Assembly (NCBI RefSeq): GCF_025370255.1 | Contig: NZ_JAMTCD010000009.1 | Location: 62,001 to 126,000 of the forward strand | Reading direction: 5' to 3' | DNA from: Shewanella holmiensis | GTDB taxonomy: Bacteria; Pseudomonadota; Gammaproteobacteria; Enterobacterales; Shewanellaceae | DNA length: 64,000 nucleotides | In this document: piece by piece, positions 15,534 through 23,179 of the stretch | Position numbering within the stretch: the first letter of the stretch is position 1 | How the letters are laid out: every line of letters begins with the position of its first letter | The notes under the pieces: generated by a model | What the model was told of the DNA's origin: nothing | Database searches by the model: none | Seen by the model: only the letters and a program-made list of their open reading frames with translations | Position numbers and translations under genes: made by a program

Positions 15534-17573
15534 ATGAGCAATCCATTGCAAAGTGGAACAGAATTACCACTTTTTTCGCAAATCAAACCAGAACACATTA
15601 AGCCAGCAGTGGAACAAGCCATTGAGAAGTGCCGTAGTTGTATTGACGAACTCCTCGCTAAGAATAAGGTTTACACTTGGGATAATTTGATTGCCCCGCT
15701 TGAAGAAGTTGATGACGAACTGAGTAAAGTCTGGTCTCCGGTATCACACATGAATTCAGTCATCAGCAGTGACGACTTACGTGAAGCCCATGATGAGTGT
15801 TTACCGCTGCTATCTGATTACGGCACATACGTCGGCCAACACCAAGGACTCTATGAAGCCTATAAATCTATTCATCAATCCGCCGATTTTGCGCAACTGA
15901 CCCAAGCTCAAAAAACCGTTATTGAACATAGCCTGCGTGATTTTAAATTATCCGGTATTGGCTTAAGCGATGCCGATAAAGTGCGTTATGGTGAAATTGT
16001 TAAACGTCTTTCAGAGCTAACCAGTAATTTTTCAAACCAATTACTGGATGCGACTCAAGCATGGACCAAACTGATTACTGACGAAGCAGATCTTGCCGGC
16101 TTACCAGAATCGGCACTTGCCGCCGCCAAAGCGATGGCTGAAGCAAACGAGCAAACAGGTTGGCTATTTACTTTAGATTTCCCATCGTATTTACCTGTAA
16201 TGACATACAGTGAAAATCGCCCACTACGTGAAGAATGTTATCGCGCTTTTGTGACTCGCGCATCTGATCAAGGCCCTAATGCGGGTGAATTTGATAACAC
16301 AAACAACATGAACGAAATTGTGGCGTTACGTCATGAAATTGCCAACCTCTTAGGTTTTGAGAGTTATGCCCATGAGTCATTGGCAACCAAAATGGCAGAA
16401 ACGCCAGAACAGGTGCTTGGCTTTTTAAATGAGCTGGGTAAACGCTCAAAAGATCAAGCCGCAAGTGAACTCGCTGAACTGCGTGCCTTTGCCAAAGAAC
16501 ATTATAATGTCACTGAAATGGCATCGTGGGATTTAAGTTTTTACGCCGAAAAACTGCAACAACATAAATATGAAGTGTCTCAAGAATTACTACGCCCATA
16601 CTTCCCTGAAAACAAAGCGCTATCGGGTTTATTTTTCACCGTTAATAAACTATTTGGCTTAACAATTAAAGAAGAGCAAGAGTTTGATTCATGGCACAAA
16701 GATGTGCGGTTCTTCCATATTTTTGATGCAGAAAACACCCACAGAGGTAGCTTTTATCTAGATTTATATGCCCGCACAGGTAAGCGTGGCGGTGCATGGA
16801 TGGACGATTGCCGTGGTCGCCGTATCACCTCTAGCGGACTTCAAAAACCGGTTGCGTATCTAACCTGCAATTTTAATGGTCCAGTCAATGGCAAGCCGGC
16901 ATTATTTACCCATGATGAAGTGGTGACCTTATTCCATGAGTTTGGTCATGGTATTCATCATATGTTGACCAAGGTAGATGTTGGCGGTGTTTCGGGCATT
17001 AATGGTGTTCCTTGGGACGCGGTGGAATTACCTAGTCAATTTTTAGAAAACTGGTGCTGGCAAGAAGAGGCCTTGGCTGAAATCTCAGGCCATTTTGAAA
17101 CTGGTGAACCTTTACCAAAAGCGTTACTTGATAAAATGCTTGCAGCTAAGAATTTTCAATCAGGCATGATGATGTTACGCCAACTTGAGTTTTCATTGTT
17201 CGACTTCAGAATGCACCATGAGTTTGACCCAGTTAAAGGAGCTAACATTCAAGGTATTCTTGATGAAGTTCGCAGCAAAATTGCCGTACTCACACCGCCA
17301 AGCTTTAACCGTTTCCAACATGGATTCGCCCATATTTTTGCAGGGGGGTATGCTGCAGGTTATTACAGTTATAAATGGGCTGAAGTGTTATCTGCCGATG
17401 CATTTTCACGTTTTGAAGAAGAAGGTATTTTCAACCCTGAAACAGGAAAAAGCTTCTTAAACAATGTATTAGAAATGGGCGGCAGCGAAGAACCTATGGT
17501 GCTTTTTAAACGCTTTATGGGTCGCGAGCCAAACACTGATGCATTATTACGCCACAGCGGTATCGCGGCTTAA
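15534..17573 (+). CDS. prlC: Oligopeptidase A (M3 metallopeptidase)
   Basis: A 679-residue cytoplasmic zinc peptidase. The catalytic zinc site HEFGHGIHHML is near residue 467, with the downstream Glu in the LPSQFLENWCWQEEAL segment that is characteristic of the OpdA/PrlC subfamily. The length equals that of E. coli OpdA (about 680). It degrades short peptides, including cleaved signal peptides, late in cytosolic protein turnover. AGGAC precedes the ATG. A GC-rich hairpin ends the transcript. Confidence 0.96.
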   Translation: MSNPLQSGTELPLFSQIKPEHIKPAVEQAIEKCRSCIDELLAKNKVYTWDNLIAPLEEVDDELSKVWSPVSHMNSVISSDDLREAHDECLPLLSDYGTYVGQHQGLYEAYKSIHQSADFAQLTQAQKTVIEHSLRDFKLSGIGLSDADKVRYGEIVKRLSELTSNFSNQLLDATQAWTKLITDEADLAGLPESALAAAKAMAEANEQTGWLFTLDFPSYLPVMTYSENRPLREECYRAFVTRASDQGPNAGEFDNTNNMNEIVALRHEIANLLGFESYAHESLATKMAETPEQVLGFLNELGKRSKDQAASELAELRAFAKEHYNVTEMASWDLSFYAEKLQQHKYEVSQELLRPYFPENKALSGLFFTVNKLFGLTIKEEQEFDSWHKDVRFFHIFDAENTHRGSFYLDLYARTGKRGGAWMDDCRGRRITSSGLQKPVAYLTCNFNGPVNGKPALFTHDEVVTLFHEFGHGIHHMLTKVDVGGVSGINGVPWDAVELPSQFLENWCWQEEALAEISGHFETGEPLPKALLDKMLAAKNFQSGMMMLRQLEFSLFDFRMHHEFDPVKGANIQGILDEVRSKIAVLTPPSFNRFQHGFAHIFAGGYAAGYYSYKWAEVLSADAFSRFEEEGIFNPETGKSFLNNVLEMGGSEEPMVLFKRFMGREPNTDALLRHSGIAA

Positions 17574-17594
17574 TTAATCTGAAATAAACGATTC

Positions 17595-17712
17595 ACTTAT
17601 CTTTTAACCCAAAGGCGCTATATAGCGCCTTTGTTCTTGCTACCGAAATAAATAGTCGTTATGCAATGACGAGGAATTCATCTTTAACCCCATCGAGGGT
17701 TAAAAGATAAGT
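17595..17712. repeat. 16-bp perfect inverted repeat enclosing terminator hairpins
   Basis: ACTTATCTTTTAACCC (17595-17610) and GGGTTAAAAGATAAGT (17697-17712) are exact inverted copies 86 bp apart. Inside lie the prlC terminator and, at the right end, TTTAACCCC...GGGTTAAA, which offers a competing short hairpin with the same right arm. Confidence 0.7.
17611..17640 (+). terminator. Terminator of prlC
   Basis: AAAGGCGCTA-TATAGCGCCTTT self-complementary stem followed by TTGTTCTT, 37 bp after the stop. Confidence 0.75.
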
Positions 17713-17763
17713 AAACGAGTTAACTTAAGCTTTTACTATATCGTTTTAACTCACTCAGTAACG

Positions 17764-18240
17764 CTAATGTTGATATTGTGCTGAGGTAATAAACTGATTA
17801 AAAGACTCACACCATACAATCACAGTATTATATTTAGCTGGATCAATATTTTGTGGTACTGGCACAATAAAGTTTTCGAAGGTTTTCACCTCTCCTACTC
17901 TCACCATTGTCGACTTTAAGCGCATAAAGTCTGCTTCTGTTTCAACAAATTCGGAGGCAAGATAAAGTTGATAATCTGGCCCTGGCGCCAACGTCCCAGC
18001 TAGGGTAATAAAATGTGGGCCTACTGCCACATCCCCCTCGCCCCAGTGAAGTATATCGCTGTCTGTGAGATCGCTAATAAACGTGGTTTTATATTGTGCT
18101 TGGGTCACAAGCAACGATATTTCTGAGGCAGTCGGTGCCACAGGTGCCGTAATGATGGGTAACAGATATATGCCAAGTATAACTCCCATCGTCCCGACCA
18201 CTAAGTGACTTACTAATAAAAACAAAGTTTTAATACGCAT
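17764..18240 (-). CDS. DM13-domain membrane-anchored protein
   Basis: A 158-residue protein with an N-terminal membrane helix (FLLVSHLVVGTMGVILGIYLL) that may be an anchor or uncleaved signal. A DM13 domain follows: FITLAGTLAPGPDYQLYLA, then NFIVPVPQNIDPAKYNTVIVWCESFNQFITSAQ. The conserved single cysteine of the V-I-W-C motif is present; in DM13 proteins this cysteine is proposed to take part in redox or electron-transfer chemistry. It would face the periplasm. No operon partner is evident. Confidence 0.85.
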   Translation of the reverse strand: MRIKTLFLLVSHLVVGTMGVILGIYLLPIITAPVAPTASEISLLVTQAQYKTTFISDLTDSDILHWGEGDVAVGPHFITLAGTLAPGPDYQLYLASEFVETEADFMRLKSTMVRVGEVKTFENFIVPVPQNIDPAKYNTVIVWCESFNQFITSAQYQH

Positions 18241-18324
18241 AACGCCTCAAATTAAAATGGAGTTGCTACACCATTATTGATGCAACATGCTGTGTTATAT
18301 GTTTATTGACCAAAACTGGGGTTA

Positions 18325-18356
18325 ATAAAACCAGCGATGGTAGCTATCGCTGGTTT
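18325..18356 (-). terminator. Terminator of ribB
   Basis: AAACCAGCGAT pairs with ATCGCTGGTTT, followed by TTATT on the minus strand. Confidence 0.75.
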
Positions 18357-18363
18357 ACTCCAT

Positions 18364-19020
18364 TTAAGCCAACTTTAAATCAAACTGCTGACGATACATC
18401 ACCATATCTTCAATAGTGAGTACTGGCATATTATGCTTTAAAGCAAAGGCGACAATTTCAGGCGTTTTCGCCATAGTGCCGTCTTCATTTGTCACTTCAC
18501 ACAACACTCCTGACTCGCCTAAACCGGCCATTTGCATTAAATCAACTGTACCTTCGGTGTGACCACGACGTGTTAATACCCCGCCAGCGCGAGCACGCAA
18601 TGGAAATACGTGACCCGGTCTTGCTAAGTCACTGGCTTTGGCATTGGCAGCTGTCGCGGTTTTGACTGTCGTGACCCTGTCTTGTGCCGAAACACCTGTG
18701 GTTACGCCAACCTTGGCTTCAATCGACACGGTAAATGCGGTTTGGTTCGCGCTATTGTTGTCTGCCACCATCGGCGGTAACTCGAGCTTATTCGCTTGTG
18801 CATCGGTCAAACACAGACACACAATGCCGCTGCATTCACGGATCATTAATGCCATTTGTGCAGCCGTTAAGTGTTCAACTGAATAGATTAAATCGCCTTC
18901 GTTTTCACGATCTTCATCATCCAGTAACAAGATACCCTTGCCTTGCTTAAGCGCTTCAATGGCTTTTTCAACTCGGGTAAGTGGTTCACCAAAAGGTGAA
19001 AGTAAAGATAACTGATTCAT
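18364..19020 (-). CDS. ribB: 3,4-dihydroxy-2-butanone-4-phosphate synthase
   Basis: A 218-residue enzyme that converts ribulose 5-phosphate to 3,4-dihydroxy-2-butanone 4-phosphate plus formate in riboflavin synthesis. Diagnostic segments are [12 protein letters not shown] (metal-binding acids), [44 protein letters not shown] and [15 protein letters not shown]. The length matches stand-alone RibB; no RibA domain is fused. An FMN riboswitch about 95 bp upstream makes it FMN-repressed. This is the kind of unlinked ribB copy regulated separately from a rib operon in many proteobacteria. Confidence 0.97.
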   Translation of the reverse strand: MNQLSLLSPFGEPLTRVEKAIEALKQGKGILLLDDEDRENEGDLIYSVEHLTAAQMALMIRECSGIVCLCLTDAQANKLELPPMVADNNSANQTAFTVSIEAKVGVTTGVSAQDRVTTVKTATAANAKASDLARPGHVFPLRARAGGVLTRRGHTEGTVDLMQMAGLGESGVLCEVTNEDGTMAKTPEIVAFALKHNMPVLTIEDMVMYRQQFDLKLA

Positions 19021-19115
19021 GGTTACTCCTAAAAATTGACCAGAATCAGGGCTTTGAAGAGGGGTTTTACACCAAATAGAATCGCACCAGCAGAAAATAT
19101 CTACTGGTGATGTTG

Positions 19116-19305
19116 CTATTCTCTCTCATCCGGACTGTAACCGTCGGCTCTGGAATAGTAGTCATTACTTTACGAGTAATACTAAGTCACCAAATCTGCT
19201 GACCTCGACGAATCGAGCGCTCGCGGGCTTTATTGTTTACCTAGTGCTAAAAATAGGTAAATCAACTTACCGCCGGTGGGGAATTTCGCCCCGCCCTGAG
19301 AATTC
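19116..19305 (-). promoter_or_regulatory. FMN riboswitch (RFN element) controlling ribB
   Basis: On the minus strand the leader contains the conserved RFN blocks in order: CTCAGGGCGGGGCGAAATTC, CCCACCGGCGGTAAG, CGAGCGCTCG-region stem, GAGCCGACGGTTACAGTCCG, then GATGAGAGAGAAT closing the P1 helix with AATTCTC. It lies upstream of ribB, where FMN binding normally reduces expression. About 95 bp separate it from the start codon, enough for an expression platform. Confidence 0.96.
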
Positions 19306-19456
19306 ATGCTGGAAATTCAGCCCGGATATAGTAAAGCCCAAACTAGCTAAGTTCAATCAAGTGATGAAACAAACGTGTGTATAAATCACATAAACTCTGC
19401 TTGATAGCTGGTATGACCTCTGTTAGCCTGTTTCGCTCACAAAGGAGTGGTAATAA

Positions 19457-19987
19457 ATGAATCTGTATTTTCGATTAGTGTGGTTATTTTTGTGGCGCAT
19501 TCGTCATTGCCCAGGTATTAGTTTTTTGGATACCAGCCGAATTAGCTATCGTGCTTTACCATTTGATTGTGATGTTAACTTGCATCTCACCAACTCACGC
19601 TACCCTGCGTTTATGGATTTAGCGCGCACCTATATGATTGCCGATATGGGATTGATGAAGAAGTTTCTGAAAATGAAATGGATGCCGATTGTCAACGCTT
19701 CAGAGTTTACCTATATCCGCGACATTAAGCCGTTCGAAAAGTTTGAAATAGAAACCAAGGTTGTCGGTTGGGATGAGAAATACTTTTATATTGAACAACG
19801 CTTTATTACGGCAAGAGGCCTACATTGTATTGTTCATGTACGTGGTGTTTTTGTGTGTAATCGTAAACAAGTGCCAATTGAAACATTAGTTTCTGAAGCG
19901 GGTTACTATGGTGACAAGCCTGAGTTACCAGCAGAAGTAGTGAAGTGGAAGCAGTTTCTACAGCTCAAAAAAGAGCGTAATAGCTAA
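19457..19987 (+). CDS. Hotdog-fold acyl-CoA thioesterase family protein
   Basis: A 176-residue protein with AAAGGAG before the ATG. The segment ISYRALPFDCDVNLHLTNSR followed by YPAFMDLARTYM is the 4HBT-type hotdog motif (D-x-D-x-N-x-H-x-N-N/S-x-x-Y). It continues with FTYIRDIKPFEKFEIETKV, WDEKYFYIEQRF and IVHVRGVFV strands. This matches the 4HBT_2/THEM6-like thioesterases, which hydrolyse acyl-CoA or acyl-ACP thioesters. The first 25 residues are hydrophobic and basic (LVWLFLWRIRH) and may associate with the membrane. The substrate is unknown. Confidence 0.82.
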   Translation: MNLYFRLVWLFLWRIRHCPGISFLDTSRISYRALPFDCDVNLHLTNSRYPAFMDLARTYMIADMGLMKKFLKMKWMPIVNASEFTYIRDIKPFEKFEIETKVVGWDEKYFYIEQRFITARGLHCIVHVRGVFVCNRKQVPIETLVSEAGYYGDKPELPAEVVKWKQFLQLKKERNS

Positions 19988-19996
19988 TCTACACTC

Positions 19997-20030
19997 AAAC
20001 AGCCATCGTATTGATGGCTGTTTTGTTTTA
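19997..20030 (+). terminator. Intrinsic terminator
   Basis: ACAGCCATC-GTATT-GATGGCTGT followed by TTTGTTTTA, 11 bp after the thioesterase stop. Confidence 0.85.
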
Positions 20031-20071
20031 ATGATGTTCAAATGAATAAATCCGAAAAGTAAGGAGCATTT

Positions 20072-20761
20072 GTGGCTAAGCTAGAAAAATTTGCCGATAT
20101 TCTATCGCGCGCATGTGAACGAAAAGGCGGTTTAGCGATTGTTGAGGCGTTATTGCCCGATACCTTATCAAGCAATGAAATTGCCCAATATAGCGATGCC
20201 GAATTATTATCTGCTATGTCTAAACGGGTTTTTCAAAGTGGTTTTGTATGGCGCGTAGTCGAAAATAAATGGCCCGCATACGAAAAAGCCTTCTTTGATT
20301 TTGAGCCGCAAAAAGTCTTGATGTTATCACCCGAGCAAATTCAACAACGTGCAACTGACGCCACGCTTATTCGCCATCAAAAGAAAACCCAAGCCATTAT
20401 TGATAATGCATATATGGTGCAAGCTTTATCAGCAAAGCACGGTAGCTTTGCTGAACTTATTGCTCACTGGCCAACTGATGACATTATTAGTTTATGGCAA
20501 TTACTGAAAAAACAAGGCACCCGTTTAGGCGGAAATACTGGGCCTTATTTTTTACGCTCGATTGGTAAGGATACTTTTTTGCTGTCGAATGATGTTCAAG
20601 GCTATTTAAAGGCGAAAAAAGTTGTTGATGCTGGCTTCAGCTCACAAACGGGGTTGAAACAAACACAGGTAGCATTTAATGCTTGGCAGCAGGAAAGCGG
20701 GCTCAATTTAGCTGAAATTAGCCGTATTATTTCTTTGGGTGTAGGCGATAATCATCTTTAA
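20072..20761 (+). CDS. DNA-3-methyladenine glycosylase I-like protein (Tag family, zinc ligands absent)
   Basis: A 229-residue protein with a GTG start and AAGGAG 7 nt upstream. The core matches Tag: MSKRVFQSGFVWRVVENKWP, AFFDFEPQKVLMLS, IRHQKKTQAIIDNA. It is unlike classical Tag in that it begins AKLEKFADILSRACERKGGL, lacking the Cys4/His17 pair, and I see no C-terminal His/Cys zinc pair. This is a second, zinc-free branch seen in proteobacteria. Classical Tag excises 3-methyladenine from alkylated DNA; activity of this branch is likely but unverified. It is convergent with the TetR gene, 12 bp away. Confidence 0.8.
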   Translation: MAKLEKFADILSRACERKGGLAIVEALLPDTLSSNEIAQYSDAELLSAMSKRVFQSGFVWRVVENKWPAYEKAFFDFEPQKVLMLSPEQIQQRATDATLIRHQKKTQAIIDNAYMVQALSAKHGSFAELIAHWPTDDIISLWQLLKKQGTRLGGNTGPYFLRSIGKDTFLLSNDVQGYLKAKKVVDAGFSSQTGLKQTQVAFNAWQQESGLNLAEISRIISLGVGDNHL

Positions 20762-20773
20762 ATAGCTTATCGA

Positions 20774-21394
20774 TTAACTCGCAACTTGGTAGCGGCTTAA
20801 AAACATCTGGGCCGTTTCGTGAGCTAAATGCTGACGTTCAACATCGGTCAATATCGGTTTGCAAGTGAGTACCTGTGGCCAAAAACAATGGCCTTTCAGT
20901 AATGACATTAATTGATCACTGGCAAAATTGGCATCATCTAGTTGCAGTTTGTTATCAGCCTGTGCGGCTTTTATCCAACGGATCAGTGCTGTTTCTTGCT
21001 GTTTCATTTTTTCAATTTCTCGTGTCATTTCATCACGACTATAAAACAGATGTCCAATCGCTACCCGAGCTAAATCAATATGTTCCTGTGAGTTGATGAC
21101 TTCAATTTCAGTTAACATAATGGCGGCTAATTGACTGTCTAATGCAATACTTGACTGATAACGACCTTGGTTTTTAATCATCGCGTCTTGCCATAACTCA
21201 CTTACTAGGTGCGTGACTAAGGCTTCTTTTGTGGCAAAATGATTATACACAGTGCGCTTTGAAACCTGCGCCTCCTCAGCCAATTTATCCATGCTACTTG
21301 CAGTGACACCGATGTCTTTAAACATGCGTTTAGCTGCATCAATGATGGCTTGTCGTTTTAACTGGCTGCGGTTTTTCATTTCAGTCGTCATCAC
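20774..21394 (-). CDS. TetR/AcrR-family repressor, probably of the adjacent efflux operon
   Basis: A 206-residue protein with an N-terminal TetR helix-turn-helix (RQAIIDAAKRMFKDIGV; MDKLAEEAQVSKRTVYNHFA, residues about 12-60). The C-terminal ligand domain resembles the AefR-like type (ARVAIGHLFYSRDEM, ALIRWIKAAQADNKLQLDDA, SDQLMSLLKGHCFWPQVL). It diverges from an RND adaptor and pump gene pair across 627 bp, the classical layout of a local efflux repressor. A palindrome 37 bp upstream of its own start is a candidate operator. The ligand is unknown. Confidence 0.87.
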   Translation of the reverse strand: MMTTEMKNRSQLKRQAIIDAAKRMFKDIGVTASSMDKLAEEAQVSKRTVYNHFATKEALVTHLVSELWQDAMIKNQGRYQSSIALDSQLAAIMLTEIEVINSQEHIDLARVAIGHLFYSRDEMTREIEKMKQQETALIRWIKAAQADNKLQLDDANFASDQLMSLLKGHCFWPQVLTCKPILTDVERQHLAHETAQMFLSRYQVAS

Positions 21395-21427
21395 GCTATA
21401 TATTCATTAAAGTTAACAAAACTATTT

Positions 21428-21443
21428 TACACTGGCCAGTTTA
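21428..21443. promoter_or_regulatory. Candidate TetR operator
   Basis: ACTGGCCAGT (21431-21440) is a perfect palindrome inside the near-symmetric TTTACACTGGCCAGTTTAC, just upstream of the TetR start. Size and position fit TetR-family autoregulation; this is inferred. Confidence 0.45.
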
Positions 21444-21806
21444 CTTTTCAAGCTAAAATCCATAAAATACACCGCGTAGTTTACTTGTGTAATTAAAAAT
21501 ATGGATAGCTGCTTTTTATAGCATTTCCCGTAGTAACTTAATGATGTTTATTGATATATAGCTTAATATGTGAACAAACTAGTGCCTTAAATGACTTACA
21601 GGTTCAAGCGATTAATACGATGGCAGTTCAGAACTATGCCAACAAACACCTGTTTTACAATGAAAAGTCAGTAAAACATATAACAGACAAATTTATCAAA
21701 AAATGAAATACTAGAAAAAGTTTCAGCTAGTAGCACCATTTTGCTAATGAAATTGCAACATCTAGCAGTTAAGCTAACTACAATTTGTAGACGCTTTTTT
21801 ACTGAC

Positions 21807-21826
21807 ATTATCGATTAATCGATAAT
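21807..21826. promoter_or_regulatory. Perfect 20-bp palindrome upstream of the efflux operon
   Basis: ATTATCGATTAATCGATAAT is fully self-complementary. It lies 195 bp before the adaptor start codon and has a different sequence from the TetR-proximal palindrome, so a second regulator may bind here. Confidence 0.5.
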
Positions 21827-22021
21827 TCAAACCAAAACCGTTAACAACTTCGTATCAACTAAGCTAGTTAACGTATTTATTTACAATTTAACGCTTCGGC
21901 TTTACTCATAGTCACTATGCGTAATGACCGCAACGAAGCAAAATAGACAGTTCGAATTAAATTGCACAACTTCTCATACTGAATCAAATTTAGATGAGGA
22001 ACATTAGGAGTAGGAGCTCTC

Positions 22022-23170
22022 ATGCACAAAGCATTGAAAATTGCCGCAGTCATCACTGCGTCGTTGTGGTTAACAGCCTGTGGCAAACAGGACGATGGAG
22101 CGCAAGCTCAACAAGAGCGTCCACCTACTCCGGTTGGCGTAATGATTGTAGAAGCCCAATCTCAAGCGATTCAAGTTGAATTACCTGGTCGCAGTAAATC
22201 GTTTTTAGAAGCGGAAGTGCGTCCACAAGTATCAGGTATTATTACTGAGCGTGGATTTATCGAAGGTAAAGAAGTGACTAAAGGTCAGTCTCTTTATCAA
22301 ATCGATTCGGCTACCTATAAAGCCGCTTTAGTCAGCGCAGAAGCCGATTTAGCACGTGCTAATGCAGCCTTAGAATCAGCGAAAGCCAAAGCTGCACGTT
22401 ACCAAACGTTAGTGAAAACCAATGCGGTTAGCGTACAGGATTTTGATGAAGCGAAAGCGGCTTATAAAGAAGCTTTAGCCTCTGTTACGGTTGCTGAAGC
22501 GGCAATCAATACAGCAAAAATCAACCTTGAATATACTGAAGTAAAAGCGCCAATTTCTGGCCGTATCGGTAAATCATCGGTGACGGCAGGCGCTTTAGTA
22601 ACAGCGAATCAAAGCAATACATTGGCAACCATTCAACAGCTTGATCCAATCAATGTTGATATTGCTCAGTCTAGCGCCCAACTATTACGTCTTAAAAGTA
22701 AGTTGAAAGCTGGCAAGCTACTAAAAAGTGATAATGCGGCGGTGACACTTATTCTAGAAGATGGCTCTACTTACGATCAGCAAGGCACTATGCAGTTTGC
22801 TGAAGTCAGCGTTGATGAAGCAACAGGTTCTGTGACATTACGTGCTGAGTTCCCTAATCCTGACGGTGTATTATTACCTGGCATGTACGTTCGTGCCCGT
22901 TTAGATACAGGTAAAGATCCTCAAGCGATATTAGTGCCGCAACGTGCCATTACGCGTAACACTAAGGGGCAGGCGATGGCGATGGTGGTAAACTCTGACA
23001 ACAACATCGAAGTACGCATTGTTACCACGGCTGAAGTGATTGATAACAACTGGCGCATCATTGATGGACTTTCTTCTGGTGACAAGTTAGTCGTAGAAGG
23101 TTTACAAAAAATTCGTCCTGGCGCTAAAGTTGCTCCACAGGTATTAACTGAAGAAACTCCACAAAAATAG
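22022..23170 (+). CDS. RND efflux periplasmic adaptor (MexA/AcrA family lipoprotein)
   Basis: A 382-residue protein with a lipoprotein signal ending LWLTACG (lipobox cysteine). It then follows the MexA pattern: LPGRSKSFLEAEVRPQVSGI, IEGKEVTKGQSLYQIDSATY, a coiled-coil hairpin (ARANAALESAKAKAARYQTL to EAAINTAKINLEYTE), VKAPISGRIGKSSVTAGALV, LATIQQLDPINVDIAQSS and a C-terminal beta-barrel plus membrane-proximal part. It links the inner-membrane pump to an outer-membrane channel. AGGAG 6 nt upstream of the ATG. The pump gene follows after 9 bp. Confidence 0.95.
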   Translation: MHKALKIAAVITASLWLTACGKQDDGAQAQQERPPTPVGVMIVEAQSQAIQVELPGRSKSFLEAEVRPQVSGIITERGFIEGKEVTKGQSLYQIDSATYKAALVSAEADLARANAALESAKAKAARYQTLVKTNAVSVQDFDEAKAAYKEALASVTVAEAAINTAKINLEYTEVKAPISGRIGKSSVTAGALVTANQSNTLATIQQLDPINVDIAQSSAQLLRLKSKLKAGKLLKSDNAAVTLILEDGSTYDQQGTMQFAEVSVDEATGSVTLRAEFPNPDGVLLPGMYVRARLDTGKDPQAILVPQRAITRNTKGQAMAMVVNSDNNIEVRIVTTAEVIDNNWRIIDGLSSGDKLVVEGLQKIRPGAKVAPQVLTEETPQK

Positions 23171-23179
23171 GACAATACT

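Larger units (their letters stand above)
21395..22021. other. Divergent regulatory region between TetR gene and efflux operon
   Basis: A long AT-rich gap with two marked palindromes (listed separately) and no supported coding sequence. A 69-codon reverse frame overlapping the adaptor start is judged a shadow. Confidence 0.5.
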
